Below the pieces are notes generated by a model. That model saw only the letters and a program-made list of their open reading frames with translations. It ran no database searches and was not told the DNA's origin. Position numbers and translations under genes: made by a program. This document shows positions 1-7,190 of a DNA stretch of 31,193 nucleotides, piece by piece (position 1 is the stretch's first letter; each line of letters starts with the position of its first letter). Source of the stretch: JBQTIU01 sp052387815 (GTDB taxonomy: Bacteria > Pseudomonadota > Alphaproteobacteria > CACIAM-22H2); contig JBQTIU010000100.1 in the NCBI GenBank assembly GCA_052387815.1, positions 1 through 31,193 on the forward strand. The letters are read 5' to 3'.

Positions 1-67
1 CGGGTTTATAACCCGCCCGTTTCGATCCGCCCAAGGGGGGCGGGCGGGTTATAAACCCGCCCCTACG
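1..67. repeat. Composite palindromic intergenic repeat, copy 1 (cut by window edge)
   Basis: Bases 1-19 (CGGGTTTATAACCCGCCCG) and 41-59 are exact reverse complements, so they can form a 19-bp stem around a 21-base loop. The right flank ends GCCCCTAC, the same outer terminus as in the copies near 9.8 kb and 21.3 kb. The matching left terminus would lie just outside the window. It sits 25 bases after the rho stop codon, so it could also act as a 3' hairpin, but no T-tract follows it. It is a dispersed non-coding element of unknown function. Confidence 0.75.
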
Positions 68-91
68 GGGAGGATACCGGTGGTCTGCGTC

Positions 92-1465
92 TCAGGTGTT
101 CATCGCCTGGAAGAAGTCGGCGTTGGCCTTGGAGTGCTTGAGCTTCTCGATCAGGAACTCCATCCCGTCGACCACGCCCATCGGCATCAAGATGCGCCGC
201 AGCACCCACATTTTCGCCAACACGCCCTTGTCGACCAGCAGCTCTTCCTTGCGGGTGCCGGACTTGGTGATGTCGATCGAGGGGAAAGTGCGCTTGTCCG
301 AGAGCTTGCGATCGAGAATGATCTCGGAATTGCCGGTGCCCTTGAACTCCTCGAAGATCACCTCGTCCATGCGCGAGCCGGTGTCGACGAGCGCGGTAGC
401 GATGATGGTGAGGCTGCCGCCTTCCTCGATGTTGCGCGCCGCCCCGAAGAAGCGCTTGGGACGCTGGAGGGCATTGGCGTCGACGCCGCCGGTCAGCACC
501 TTGCCCGAGCTCGGCACGACGGTATTGTAGGCGCGCGCGAGCCGGGTGATCGAGTCGAGCAGGATGACCACGTCGCGCTTGTGCTCGACCAGGCGCTTCG
601 CCTTCTCGATCACCATCTCCGCCACCTGGACATGGCGGCTCGCCGGCTCGTCGAAGGTCGAGGAAATCACCTCGCCCTTGACCGAGCGGATCATGTCGGT
701 GACTTCCTCGGGCCGCTCGTCGATGAGCAGCACGATGAGGTAGACATCCTCGTGGTTGGTGGCGATCGAATGGGCGATGTTCTGCAGCATCACCGTCTTG
801 CCAGTGCGCGGCGGGGCGACGATGAGGGCGCGCTGGCCCTTGCCCTGGGGAGCGATCAAATCGACGATCCGGCAGGTGATATCCTTCTTGGCGGGGTGAT
901 TGTCGCGCCGCGTGAGCGCGAGCTTCATGGCCGCGCCGCGCCGGGGGCCTTCCTCGGCCGCGGCCGGGACCCGGGGCACCGCTTCCTCCTTGACGACCGC
1001 CTTAGGCGCCTCGCCCTCGATCTCGAGACGCAAGCGCTGTTCGGGATAGAGCGGGGTCAGATCCTCGAAATTGACGCGGTGGCGGGCGCTCTCCGGCTGG
1101 TCAAAATTGATCGTCCGCACCTGGGTCAAGCCGAAATAGCGCTCGCCGTCCTTAGGCGCGCGGATCTGGCCCTCGACCGTGTCGCCGGTGCGCATGCCGT
1201 AGCGACGGATATGGGACGGGCTCACATAGATGTCGTCGGGCCCCGGCAGATAGTTCGATTCCGGGCTGCGCACGAAGCCGAACCCGTCAGGCAGGATCTC
1301 CAGCACGCCGTCGCCGTAGATCGCCATGTCGTTCTCGGCGAGCTGCTTCAAGATCGCGAACATCATGTCCTGCTTGCGCAGCGCCGAGGCGTTGTCGACC
1401 GCGAGCTGCTCGGCATAGGCCAAGAGGTCGGCCGGGGACTTGCGCTTGAGTTCCTGGAGATTCAT
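92..1465 (-). CDS. rho: Transcription termination factor Rho
   Basis: This is the hexameric RNA-dependent ATPase that ends transcription at C-rich rut sites. The 457-residue product starts with the Rho N-terminal domain (1-45) and the cold-shock RNA-binding domain (about 48-120). The ATPase core has Walker A APPRTGKT at 217-224, the strand ILLDSITRLARAY as Walker B, and the Q- and R-loop regions including KGTGNSE. E. coli Rho is 419 residues. The extra length is mostly an Ala/Glu/Pro/Arg-rich insert at about 151-190, between the RNA-binding domain and the ATPase core. The ATG at 1465 gives the usual MNLQELK start. The gene lies downstream of hemE-hemH-hemJ on the same strand, separated by a 362-bp leader. 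Identity is certain; the role of the insert is unknown. Confidence 0.98.
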   Translation of the reverse strand: MNLQELKRKSPADLLAYAEQLAVDNASALRKQDMMFAILKQLAENDMAIYGDGVLEILPDGFGFVRSPESNYLPGPDDIYVSPSHIRRYGMRTGDTVEGQIRAPKDGERYFGLTQVRTINFDQPESARHRVNFEDLTPLYPEQRLRLEIEGEAPKAVVKEEAVPRVPAAAEEGPRRGAAMKLALTRRDNHPAKKDITCRIVDLIAPQGKGQRALIVAPPRTGKTVMLQNIAHSIATNHEDVYLIVLLIDERPEEVTDMIRSVKGEVISSTFDEPASRHVQVAEMVIEKAKRLVEHKRDVVILLDSITRLARAYNTVVPSSGKVLTGGVDANALQRPKRFFGAARNIEEGGSLTIIATALVDTGSRMDEVIFEEFKGTGNSEIILDRKLSDKRTFPSIDITKSGTRKEELLVDKGVLAKMWVLRRILMPMGVVDGMEFLIEKLKHSKANADFFQAMNT

Positions 1466-1827
1466 GGGGGCTCTTGAGGGGTCGGTTGCGCGGGGCGTAT
1501 ACGCGGGGTTTTGGGATCGGGATGGCGCAAGAACCCGGACCGCGGGGTTTCCTTGCGATTGCGCCAGGGCGGGGCGCGCCAGGGCGGGGGTGGGAGCGGC
1601 CGAACCGGCGTCTTATCAACCCGCCGGCCTTGTAGTTATCTTGGGCCAGCCCCTGACGGGCCTAGGACGTAACGGTATTTCCCGGGGGGCTAGCCGGCGG
1701 ACCGTGGACACCGGCCCAGCCGTGTACGGTCGCCTCTTGGCGGGCGGTGCTTCTATTCTTACCGAACTCTCCCCGACCGAGTCAACAGCGATCCTAAAGC
1801 GCGGTGTCGGAGCGCGCCCACGGCCGC
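1466..1827 (-). promoter_or_regulatory. Long rho leader region, C-rich in the transcript
   Basis: This 362-base gap between hemJ and rho has no convincing gene. On the rho (minus) strand the part nearest the gene is C-rich: I count 49 C and 25 G in the transcript sense over 1501-1600. It includes an imperfect 15-base tandem unit (13-base matches at 1561-1573 and 1576-1588). Rho controls its own synthesis in E. coli by terminating inside its leader, and C-over-G stretches are what Rho binds. An autoregulatory leader is therefore a reasonable inference, not something shown here. Confidence 0.4.
1755..1785 (-). promoter_or_regulatory. Candidate sigma-70-type promoter for rho
   Basis: Read on the minus strand, TTGACT (plus 1780-1785) is followed after about 18 bases by TAAGAAT (plus 1755-1761). 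The -35 box is good and the -10 box is poor. It would give a rho mRNA leader of nearly 290 bases. Read-through from the hem genes is an alternative or additional source of transcript. Confidence 0.3.
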
Positions 1828-2268
1828 TCAGAACGGCTTGACGATGACCAGGACGACGATGCCGATCATCAGGACGGCCGGCACTTCGTTGGCGAAGCGA
1901 TAGAAGCGCTGCGGCCGCCGGTTGCGGTCGGCGGCGAAGTCCTGGCGCCAGCGGGCGAAGGCGTGGTGGGCCCAGGTCATGGCGACGACCAGCACCAGCT
2001 TGGCGTGAAGCCAGCCCTGCGACCAGTCCTGGATGAACAACATCAGCCCGCCCAAAATCCACACCGCGATCATCGCCGGGTTCATGATCGCGCGCAGCAG
2101 CCGGCGCTCCATGACCTTGAGGGTCTCCGACAACTCCGAGCCCGGCTTGGCCCCGCAGTGGTAGACGAACAGTCGCGGCAGGTAGAGCAGCCCCGCCATC
2201 CAGGCGATCCCGGCGATGACGTGCACGGCCTTGATCCACGGGTGCCACGCGGCGAGGAGCGCGATCAT
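1828..2268 (-). CDS. hemJ: Protoporphyrinogen IX oxidase HemJ
   Basis: HemJ is a small integral membrane protein that oxidises protoporphyrinogen IX to protoporphyrin IX, the step before ferrochelatase. The 146-residue product has the family's usual length and four hydrophobic segments (about 10-34, 60-80, 86-104, 130-145). The conserved histidine H16 sits in the first (KAVHVIAGIAWMAG), and the GWLHAKLVLV segment carries H88. Its ATG overlaps the hemH stop as ATGA, so translation is probably coupled. With hemE and hemH it supplies three late haem steps. No hemG or hemY type oxidase is seen nearby, which fits HemJ being the enzyme used. Confidence 0.93.
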   Translation of the reverse strand: MIALLAAWHPWIKAVHVIAGIAWMAGLLYLPRLFVYHCGAKPGSELSETLKVMERRLLRAIMNPAMIAVWILGGLMLFIQDWSQGWLHAKLVLVVAMTWAHHAFARWRQDFAADRNRRPQRFYRFANEVPAVLMIGIVVLVIVKPF

Positions 2269-3362
2269 CGGATCTCCATCTCCGCCGGGGCGCCGCCCGC
2301 CGGGCAGCGCCGGTACTCCGCCGGGCACAGGCGCGCGCCGCACGCACCGAGCGCCGGCGGCTCGCCCAGCGCGCGCGCAACCAGGTCCGCCAGCCCGTCG
2401 ATGAACGCCCGATGCGTCGCCACCGCCGGCACGCGCTCGTAATGCGGCACGCCACGCGCCGCAGCGTGGGCGCGGTACTCGATGTCGAGCTCGACCAGCG
2501 TCTCGGAATGCTCGGAGACGAAGGCGATCGGCACCACCACGACCGGCAGGCCGACGGCCCCGGCGCGCGCGATCTCGTCCGCGGTCGTGGGTCCGATCCA
2601 GGCCAACGGCCCGACGCGGCTCTGGTAGCACACGACCCAGTCGAGGTCATGCCCGAGCGCCGCGGCGACCGCCGCGGCCGTGCGCTCGACCTGCCACTGG
2701 TAGGGATCGCCGGCGGCGACGATCCGTTCGGGCAGACCGTGGGCCGAGAACAGGACGCGTGGCCGGCCCCGCCCGGCGGCCCGTGCGTAGGCCGGGCGGA
2801 TCAAGTCGGCCATTGCCGCCACCAAGCCGGCCGCGAGCGGCCAACAGCATGGCGCGCGCGTGGGGGCATGCAGCCCCGCCTGGCCGGCGGCCCGCATCCA
2901 CGCCGTATAGGCCGAGCCGGTGGTAGTGGTCGAAAACTGCGGATAGAGCGCTAGCACGACGACCTCGCCAGGCGCGAACGCCTTGACCGCCAGCGCCACC
3001 TCCTCGCTGAAGGGATGCCAGTAGCGCATGGCGACGAAGATAGCAATTTCCCGCCCGTCCGCCGGCTGCCGATCGGCAAGCGCCCGGCGCAGCGCTTCGG
3101 CTTGGGCCCGTGTATTGGCGAGCAAGGGAGAGCCGCCCCCGAGCCGAGCGTAGATTGCGGTCGCGACTGGCGCCCGTCGCGCGGCGAGCCATTTCGCCAG
3201 CAGGTAGCGAATCGGCCTCGGTGCCGGTATGATCGCCGGATCGTTGAACAGGTTGAACAGGAACGGGCGCACCGCTTGCGGCCGATCCGGGCCGCCGAGG
3301 CCCAGCAGCACGACCGCCAGTTTTTCCGCTCGCCTCGCGGCCGCACCGTTCAGGTCCGCCAT
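2265..3362 (-). CDS. hemH: Ferrochelatase HemH
   Basis: HemH inserts Fe2+ into protoporphyrin IX to form protohaem. The 365-residue product carries the active-site histidine in FSAHGLPERI (H208), the CYQSRVGPLAWIGP segment, and the PIAFVSEHSETLVELD signature with the conserved glutamate E287. The ATG at 3362 (MADLNGAAARR) is chosen because the family-like sequence KLAVVLLGLGGPD follows closely. This start overlaps the end of hemE by 13 bases. The C-terminus has three cysteines (C341, C346, C353) and the middle has C172/C173. That spacing resembles microbial ferrochelatases known to hold a [2Fe-2S] cluster, so a cluster is likely but unproven here. Confidence 0.96.
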   Translation of the reverse strand: MADLNGAAARRAEKLAVVLLGLGGPDRPQAVRPFLFNLFNDPAIIPAPRPIRYLLAKWLAARRAPVATAIYARLGGGSPLLANTRAQAEALRRALADRQPADGREIAIFVAMRYWHPFSEEVALAVKAFAPGEVVVLALYPQFSTTTTGSAYTAWMRAAGQAGLHAPTRAPCCWPLAAGLVAAMADLIRPAYARAAGRGRPRVLFSAHGLPERIVAAGDPYQWQVERTAAAVAAALGHDLDWVVCYQSRVGPLAWIGPTTADEIARAGAVGLPVVVVPIAFVSEHSETLVELDIEYRAHAAARGVPHYERVPAVATHRAFIDGLADLVARALGEPPALGACGARLCPAEYRRCPAGGAPAEMEIR

Positions 3363-4411
3363 TTGCGGATGATCTCGCACAGATGGGCAACATTCTCGGG
3401 CGGGGTTTCCGGCCGGATGCCGTGGCCGAGATTGAAGACGAAGGGTCCTTTGCCGAGCGCCGCCAGGATCCGCGTCGCTTCCTGCTCGAGAGGCCGGCCG
3501 CCGACCGCTAACACCAGGGGATCGAGGTTGCCTTGAACGGGCATGCGCGGTTGCAGCACCGCGGCCGCCCATTCAACCGGAACCGTTGGGTCGAGGCTGA
3601 GCGCATCGACCCCCGTCAGGACGCCGAACTCACGATACTGAAAGCCCGCGCCGCGCGGAAAGCCGATGATCGGGACCGCGGGGTGATCTTTGCTCACGCG
3701 CGTCACCAGGGCTCGGACCGGCTCGACGCACCAGCGCCGAAATTCGCCATCCGGCAGCACGCCCGCCCAGGTGTCGAACAGTTGGATCGCCTCAGCGCCG
3801 GCTGCGATCTGGGCGTCGAGGTAGCGTGCCGTCGCCTCGATCAAGACCTCGATCAAGCGCTCGAAGGTTGCCGGATCGCTATAGGCAAGCCGGCGGACGA
3901 TCGCAAAGTCGCGACTGCTGCAGCCCTCGACCATATAGGTCGCCACCGTCCATGGCGCCCCGGCAAAGCCGATAAGGGCCGTATCGAGGGGGAGCCTTGC
4001 CGCCACCAGGCGGGTCGTCTCGACGACCGGTGCGAGACGATCCATCAGGCCACTGACACTGGCCTCCAGGCGTTGGATCGCGGCTCCGTCGCCGACTGGC
4101 TCGAGAATCGGCCCTTCGTTGTCGCGGAATTCGAGCTTCTGACCCAGGCCGTAGGGGATCATGAGAATGTCGGAGAACAGGATCGCCGCATCCATGGCGA
4201 ACCGACGGACCGGCTGCAGCGTGATCTCGGCAGCGAGCTCCGGGGTCAGGCAAAGGGATATGAAATCGCGTGCCTTGCCCCGCGTCGCACGATATTCCGG
4301 CAGGTAACGCCCGGCTTGGCGCATGAACCAGAAAGTCGGTCGCGCCTGGGTTTCGCCATGCAGCGCACGAACCAGCGACTTGGCCTGAGTGAGCCGATCG
4401 GGGGATGGCAA
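3350..4411 (-). CDS. hemE: Uroporphyrinogen decarboxylase HemE
   Basis: HemE removes four carboxyl groups from uroporphyrinogen III to give coproporphyrinogen III in the cytosol. The 353-residue product shows the N-terminal signature PTFWFMRQAGRYLPEYR with R31 and R35, the catalytic D80 in ILFSDILMIP, and GFAGAPWTVATYMVEG with Y159. Residue spacing matches the characterised human enzyme. The start is a TTG at 4411, because no ATG or GTG in frame precedes the conserved N-terminus. AGGGA lies about eight bases upstream. It is the first gene of hemE-hemH-hemJ and marks one border of the predicted replication origin, as in Caulobacter and Rickettsia. Confidence 0.97.
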   Translation of the reverse strand: MPSPDRLTQAKSLVRALHGETQARPTFWFMRQAGRYLPEYRATRGKARDFISLCLTPELAAEITLQPVRRFAMDAAILFSDILMIPYGLGQKLEFRDNEGPILEPVGDGAAIQRLEASVSGLMDRLAPVVETTRLVAARLPLDTALIGFAGAPWTVATYMVEGCSSRDFAIVRRLAYSDPATFERLIEVLIEATARYLDAQIAAGAEAIQLFDTWAGVLPDGEFRRWCVEPVRALVTRVSKDHPAVPIIGFPRGAGFQYREFGVLTGVDALSLDPTVPVEWAAAVLQPRMPVQGNLDPLVLAVGGRPLEQEATRILAALGKGPFVFNLGHGIRPETPPENVAHLCEIIRKWRT

Positions 4412-4847
4412 GCTCGATCCCTACCGCGTAAATCCTTGCGCCCAACAATCCGCTCTCATACTACTCCTAACTTTATGATATTGAGTCTTTAAGGATGTTG
4501 ATGAGGTAGATGGCTGTGGGCAGAGAGGATTCCGGCGTTTATGGAGATTGGCGACGAAAATCCGTCGGCGGGCGACGGGCTTCGCCTCCTTTGTGTTCAA
4601 GTATGGGAAGAGTTGGTGGCACGCAAGATGAAGCCGGCGCTTCGGTTGGGGATATGAAGAACGGGGAAAGACGGAAACGGGTGCATGGGCTGGGGTCGTT
4701 GTGTGCAACTCACATGCCGTGGGCAAAAGGGCTCAAGCCACGTTGGGTTGAGAGCGGTAATTCTGGCACCGGGGAGCGAATCGCGCTGCCGGTGGATAAT
4801 CATCCCCTTGTACCCGGTTTTCCAACCTTGTCCCGTGGACGCTGTGG
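4412..4847. other. Predicted chromosomal replication origin (oriC)
   Basis: This 436-bp gap between divergent hemE and the DUF299 gene has no convincing gene. In Caulobacter and Rickettsia the origin lies between these same two genes. Sequence features agree. The block 4456-4500 is only about 31% G+C in an otherwise GC-rich window and could serve as an unwinding element. TTATCCAC-type DnaA boxes occur at 4791-4799 and 4843-4851. Genes on both sides are read outward. A hairpin CCGTCG/CGACGG spans 4562-4578. No clear pair of CtrA half-sites (TTAA-N7-TTAA) was found. The gap must also hold the promoters of hemE and ppsR, which I could not place. Confidence 0.72.
4791..4799 (-). promoter_or_regulatory. 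Candidate DnaA box 1
   Basis: GGTGGATAA on the plus strand reads TTATCCACC on the minus strand and matches the consensus TTATCCACA at 8 of 9 positions. It lies in the predicted origin, 52 bases before a second box in the same orientation. Confidence 0.55.
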
Positions 4848-4851
4848 ATGA
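4843..4851 (-). promoter_or_regulatory. Candidate DnaA box 2, overlapping the ppsR start codon
   Basis: TGTGGATGA on the plus strand reads TCATCCACA on the minus strand, 8 of 9 to consensus. The ATG of the PPDK regulatory gene (4848-4850) lies inside it. DnaA bound here would cover that gene's translation start region. Confidence 0.5.
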
Positions 4852-5669
4852 AGACGTTTCACCTGCATCTGGTCTCGGATGCGACCGGTGAGACCATCAA
4901 CGCGGTGGTTCGCGCCTGCCTTGTCCAATTCGAGGACGTAGAACCGATCGAGCACATGTGGTCGATGGTCCGCACCGAGCGGCAGCTCGACAAGATTCTG
5001 GCCGCGGTTGCCGCCAATCCGGGCTTGGTGCTGTTCACCCTCGTCGATCAGAAATTGCGGGATCTGCTGGTCGCCGGCTGCCGGCGGCACGCTGTGCCCT
5101 GCATCCCGGTTCTCGATCCGGTCATGGGCGCGCTCGGCTCGTTCTTGAATGCTCGCATGCGCCACCTGCCCGGCCGCCAGCACGCGCTCGATGCCGAGTA
5201 CTTCGCGCGCATCGAGGCGATCAACTTCGTCGTCGCGCACGACGATGGACAGTCGCCTCACGACCTTGAATCCGCGGACCTCGTCCTGGTCGGCGTGTCG
5301 CGCACCTCCAAGACGCCGACCTGCATCTATCTTGCCAATCGCGGCATCAAGGCGGCGAATGTGCCGATCGTGCCCGATACTCCACTGCCGGCGGAGCTCG
5401 ACTCCCTCAAGGGGCCGTTGATCGTCGGCTTGACCGCCGATCCGGCGACCCTTGTCCAGGTCCGCCGCGGCCGCCTCGACGTCTTCAAGGAGCACCGGCA
5501 CACCGAATATGTCGATAACGAGGCCGTCAAGGCCGAAGTGCTCATGGCGCGCAGGCTGTTCACCGAGTGCGGCTGGCCGGTTCTCGACGTCTCGCGGCGC
5601 TCGATCGAAGAGACGGCGGCGGCGATCATGCAACTTTACGCCGAGCGCCGCCCGAAAGCCGCGCCGTGA
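4848..5669 (+). CDS. ppsR: Pyruvate, phosphate dikinase regulatory protein (DUF299)
   Basis: Members of this family are bifunctional kinase/pyrophosphorylases. They inactivate pyruvate phosphate dikinase or PEP synthase by ADP-dependent threonine phosphorylation, and reactivate them by phosphate-dependent dephosphorylation. The 273-residue product has the family start MKTFHLHLVSDATGET and the P-loop-like GVSRTSKTP at 149-157, with family-typical length. The target (ppdK or ppsA) is not in the window. The gene heads the outward-reading cluster ppsR-maf-aroE-coaE-dnaQ. In Caulobacter and Rickettsia its orthologue is the first gene beside the origin. The symbol is used by family analogy; which enzyme it regulates is not shown. 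Confidence 0.93.
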   Translation: MKTFHLHLVSDATGETINAVVRACLVQFEDVEPIEHMWSMVRTERQLDKILAAVAANPGLVLFTLVDQKLRDLLVAGCRRHAVPCIPVLDPVMGALGSFLNARMRHLPGRQHALDAEYFARIEAINFVVAHDDGQSPHDLESADLVLVGVSRTSKTPTCIYLANRGIKAANVPIVPDTPLPAELDSLKGPLIVGLTADPATLVQVRRGRLDVFKEHRHTEYVDNEAVKAEVLMARRLFTECGWPVLDVSRRSIEETAAAIMQLYAERRPKAAP

Positions 5670-5704
5670 CCCGACGTGAAGAGATCGAAGCCGGCACATC
5701 CCGG

Positions 5705-6325
5705 ATGCCGTACGCCACGCCGCAGGGCGCCATGCGGATCGTACTGGCGTCCTCGAGCCGCGTTCGCTTGGCCCTGCTGGGGAACGCCGGCGTCGAGGCG
5801 GTGGCCGACCCGGCCCACATCGATGAAGCCGAGATCAAGCGGGCCATGAAGGCCGAAGGCAGCACGGCCGACGCCGTGGCCGAGGCTCTCGCCGAACTCA
5901 AGGCGACCCGCACCAGCCGCCGGCACCAAGGCGGGTTGGTGATCGGCGCCGACCAAATCCTGGACTTGGACGGCATCTGGTTCGACAAGCCGGAAACCCG
6001 CGCCGCGGCGGCGGCGCAGCTTGCGGCCCTGTCGGGAAAGACCCATCGCTTGATCGGCGCCGCGGTGGCGGTCCGCGATGGGGCGCGGATCTGGCATCAT
6101 GTGGGGGTCGTGCGCCTGAGCGTGCGGCCGCTCACGCCCGGCTTCATCGAGCGGTACCTCGATACGGCCGGCGAGGCGGCGCTCGGCGCCGTCGGCGCCT
6201 ACCAGCTCGAGGGCCTGGGCGCGCAGCTGTTCGCGCGCATCGAGGGCGACTATTTCACCGTGCTCGGCCTGCCGCTGTTGCCGCTCTTGGCCTTCTTGCG
6301 CGGCCACGGGCTGGCGCCCGAATAG
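5705..6325 (+). CDS. maf: Maf-family nucleoside triphosphate pyrophosphatase
   Basis: Maf proteins hydrolyse non-canonical or modified nucleoside triphosphates to monophosphates and are linked to septum control. The product has the RIVLASSSRVR nucleotide-binding start, IGADQILDLDG with the catalytic aspartate, the KPETRAAAAAQLAALSGKTH segment and GAYQLEGLGAQLF near the C-terminus. The start is ambiguous. The ATG at 5705 gives 206 residues and is listed. The ATG at 5732 gives 197 residues beginning MRIVLASSS, with CAGGG just upstream. A GTG at 5666 overlaps the ppsR stop as GTGA and would be the coupled start. It sits second in the cluster leaving the predicted origin. Confidence 0.92.
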   Translation: MPYATPQGAMRIVLASSSRVRLALLGNAGVEAVADPAHIDEAEIKRAMKAEGSTADAVAEALAELKATRTSRRHQGGLVIGADQILDLDGIWFDKPETRAAAAAQLAALSGKTHRLIGAAVAVRDGARIWHHVGVVRLSVRPLTPGFIERYLDTAGEAALGAVGAYQLEGLGAQLFARIEGDYFTVLGLPLLPLLAFLRGHGLAPE

Positions 6326-6328
6326 GCC

Positions 6329-7174
6329 ATGGCCGTAGCGGGCGCCAGGCTTGCCGGAGTAATGGGATGGCCGATCGCGCACTCCCGCTCGCCCCGACTG
6401 CATGGCTACTGGCTGGCCCGCTATGACGTCGATGGCGCCTATGTCAAGCTGGACGTGCGCGCGCAGAACCTCGCGCGCGCGCTCACCGCGCTGCCGTGGC
6501 TCGGATTCGCCGGCGCCAACCTGACCGTGCCGCACAAGGAGGCGGCGCTCGGCCTCGTCGATCGCGTCGACGACAATGCGCGCCGGATCGGCGCCATCAA
6601 CACCGTCGTCGTCGAGCTCGATGGAACGCTGTCGGGCAGCAACACCGACGCCTACGGCTTCATCGAAAATTTGCGCGCCGGGGCGCCGGCCTGGAAGGCG
6701 GCCGACGGTCCGGCCACGGTGATCGGCGCCGGCGGAGCCGCGCGCGCGGTCGTGGTGGCGCTCATCGATGCCGGCGTGGCGGAGATCAGGCTGGTCAACC
6801 GGACGCCCGCGCGGGCCGAGAAGCTCGCCCGCGACCTCGGCGGGCCGATCGCGGTCCGCGGCTGGGAGACCCGCGCCGAGGCGCTGGCCGACGCCGTGCT
6901 TGTGGTGAACACCACCACCCAGGGCATGTCGGGGCAAGTGCCGCTCGACCTCGACTTGGCCCGCCTGCCACGCCAGGCGGTGGTCAACGACATCGTCTAT
7001 GTCCCGCTCGCGACGCCGCTCATCAAAGCCGCGCAGGCGCGGGGCAACACGGTCGTCGACGGTCTCGGCATGTTGCTGCACCAGGGCCGGCCAGGCTTCC
7101 GCGCCTGGTTCGGCGTCGACCCGCAGGTGACGCCGGCGCTGCGCGCCCACGTCGCGGCGGGCCTTGGCGCCTGA
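6329..7174 (+). CDS. aroE: Shikimate dehydrogenase AroE
   Basis: AroE reduces 3-dehydroshikimate to shikimate with NADPH in aromatic amino acid synthesis. The 281-residue product has the shikimate-binding HSRSPRLHGYW, NLTVPHKE with catalytic K70, GAINTVV, and SNTDAYGF with catalytic D107. The dinucleotide-binding loop is GAGGAARAVV, followed by NRTPARAEKLA, the NADP-ribose phosphate region, and NTTTQGM. All key residues are present. Only three bases separate it from maf, which indicates one transcript. The gene order maf-aroE-coaE-dnaQ is common in alphaproteobacteria. Confidence 0.97.
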   Translation: MAVAGARLAGVMGWPIAHSRSPRLHGYWLARYDVDGAYVKLDVRAQNLARALTALPWLGFAGANLTVPHKEAALGLVDRVDDNARRIGAINTVVVELDGTLSGSNTDAYGFIENLRAGAPAWKAADGPATVIGAGGAARAVVVALIDAGVAEIRLVNRTPARAEKLARDLGGPIAVRGWETRAEALADAVLVVNTTTQGMSGQVPLDLDLARLPRQAVVNDIVYVPLATPLIKAAQARGNTVVDGLGMLLHQGRPGFRAWFGVDPQVTPALRAHVAAGLGA

Positions 7175-7190
7175 GCTTGGCGCTGCGGCG

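Noticed and set aside
80..1477. 465-codon plus-strand frame opposite rho
   Set aside because: It is the antisense shadow of rho in a GC-rich gene. Its His/Asp/Arg-rich composition is typical of such shadows and no domain is recognisable.
1440..1841. 133-codon plus-strand frame across the rho leader
   Set aside because: No similarity to known proteins is visible, no ribosome-binding site was found, and it overlaps the rho start and the hemJ end on the other strand.
4511..4726. Further DnaA-like boxes (TGTGGGCAG, TGTGTGCAA, CGTGGGCAA)
   Set aside because: Each matches the consensus at only about six of nine positions, which is expected by chance in GC-rich sequence.
4510..4851. Open frame of 113 codons inside the predicted origin
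   Set aside because: The translation is low in family-like features, rich in Gly/Arg/Ser from base composition, has no ribosome-binding site and overlaps the ppsR start. The gap is better explained as non-coding.
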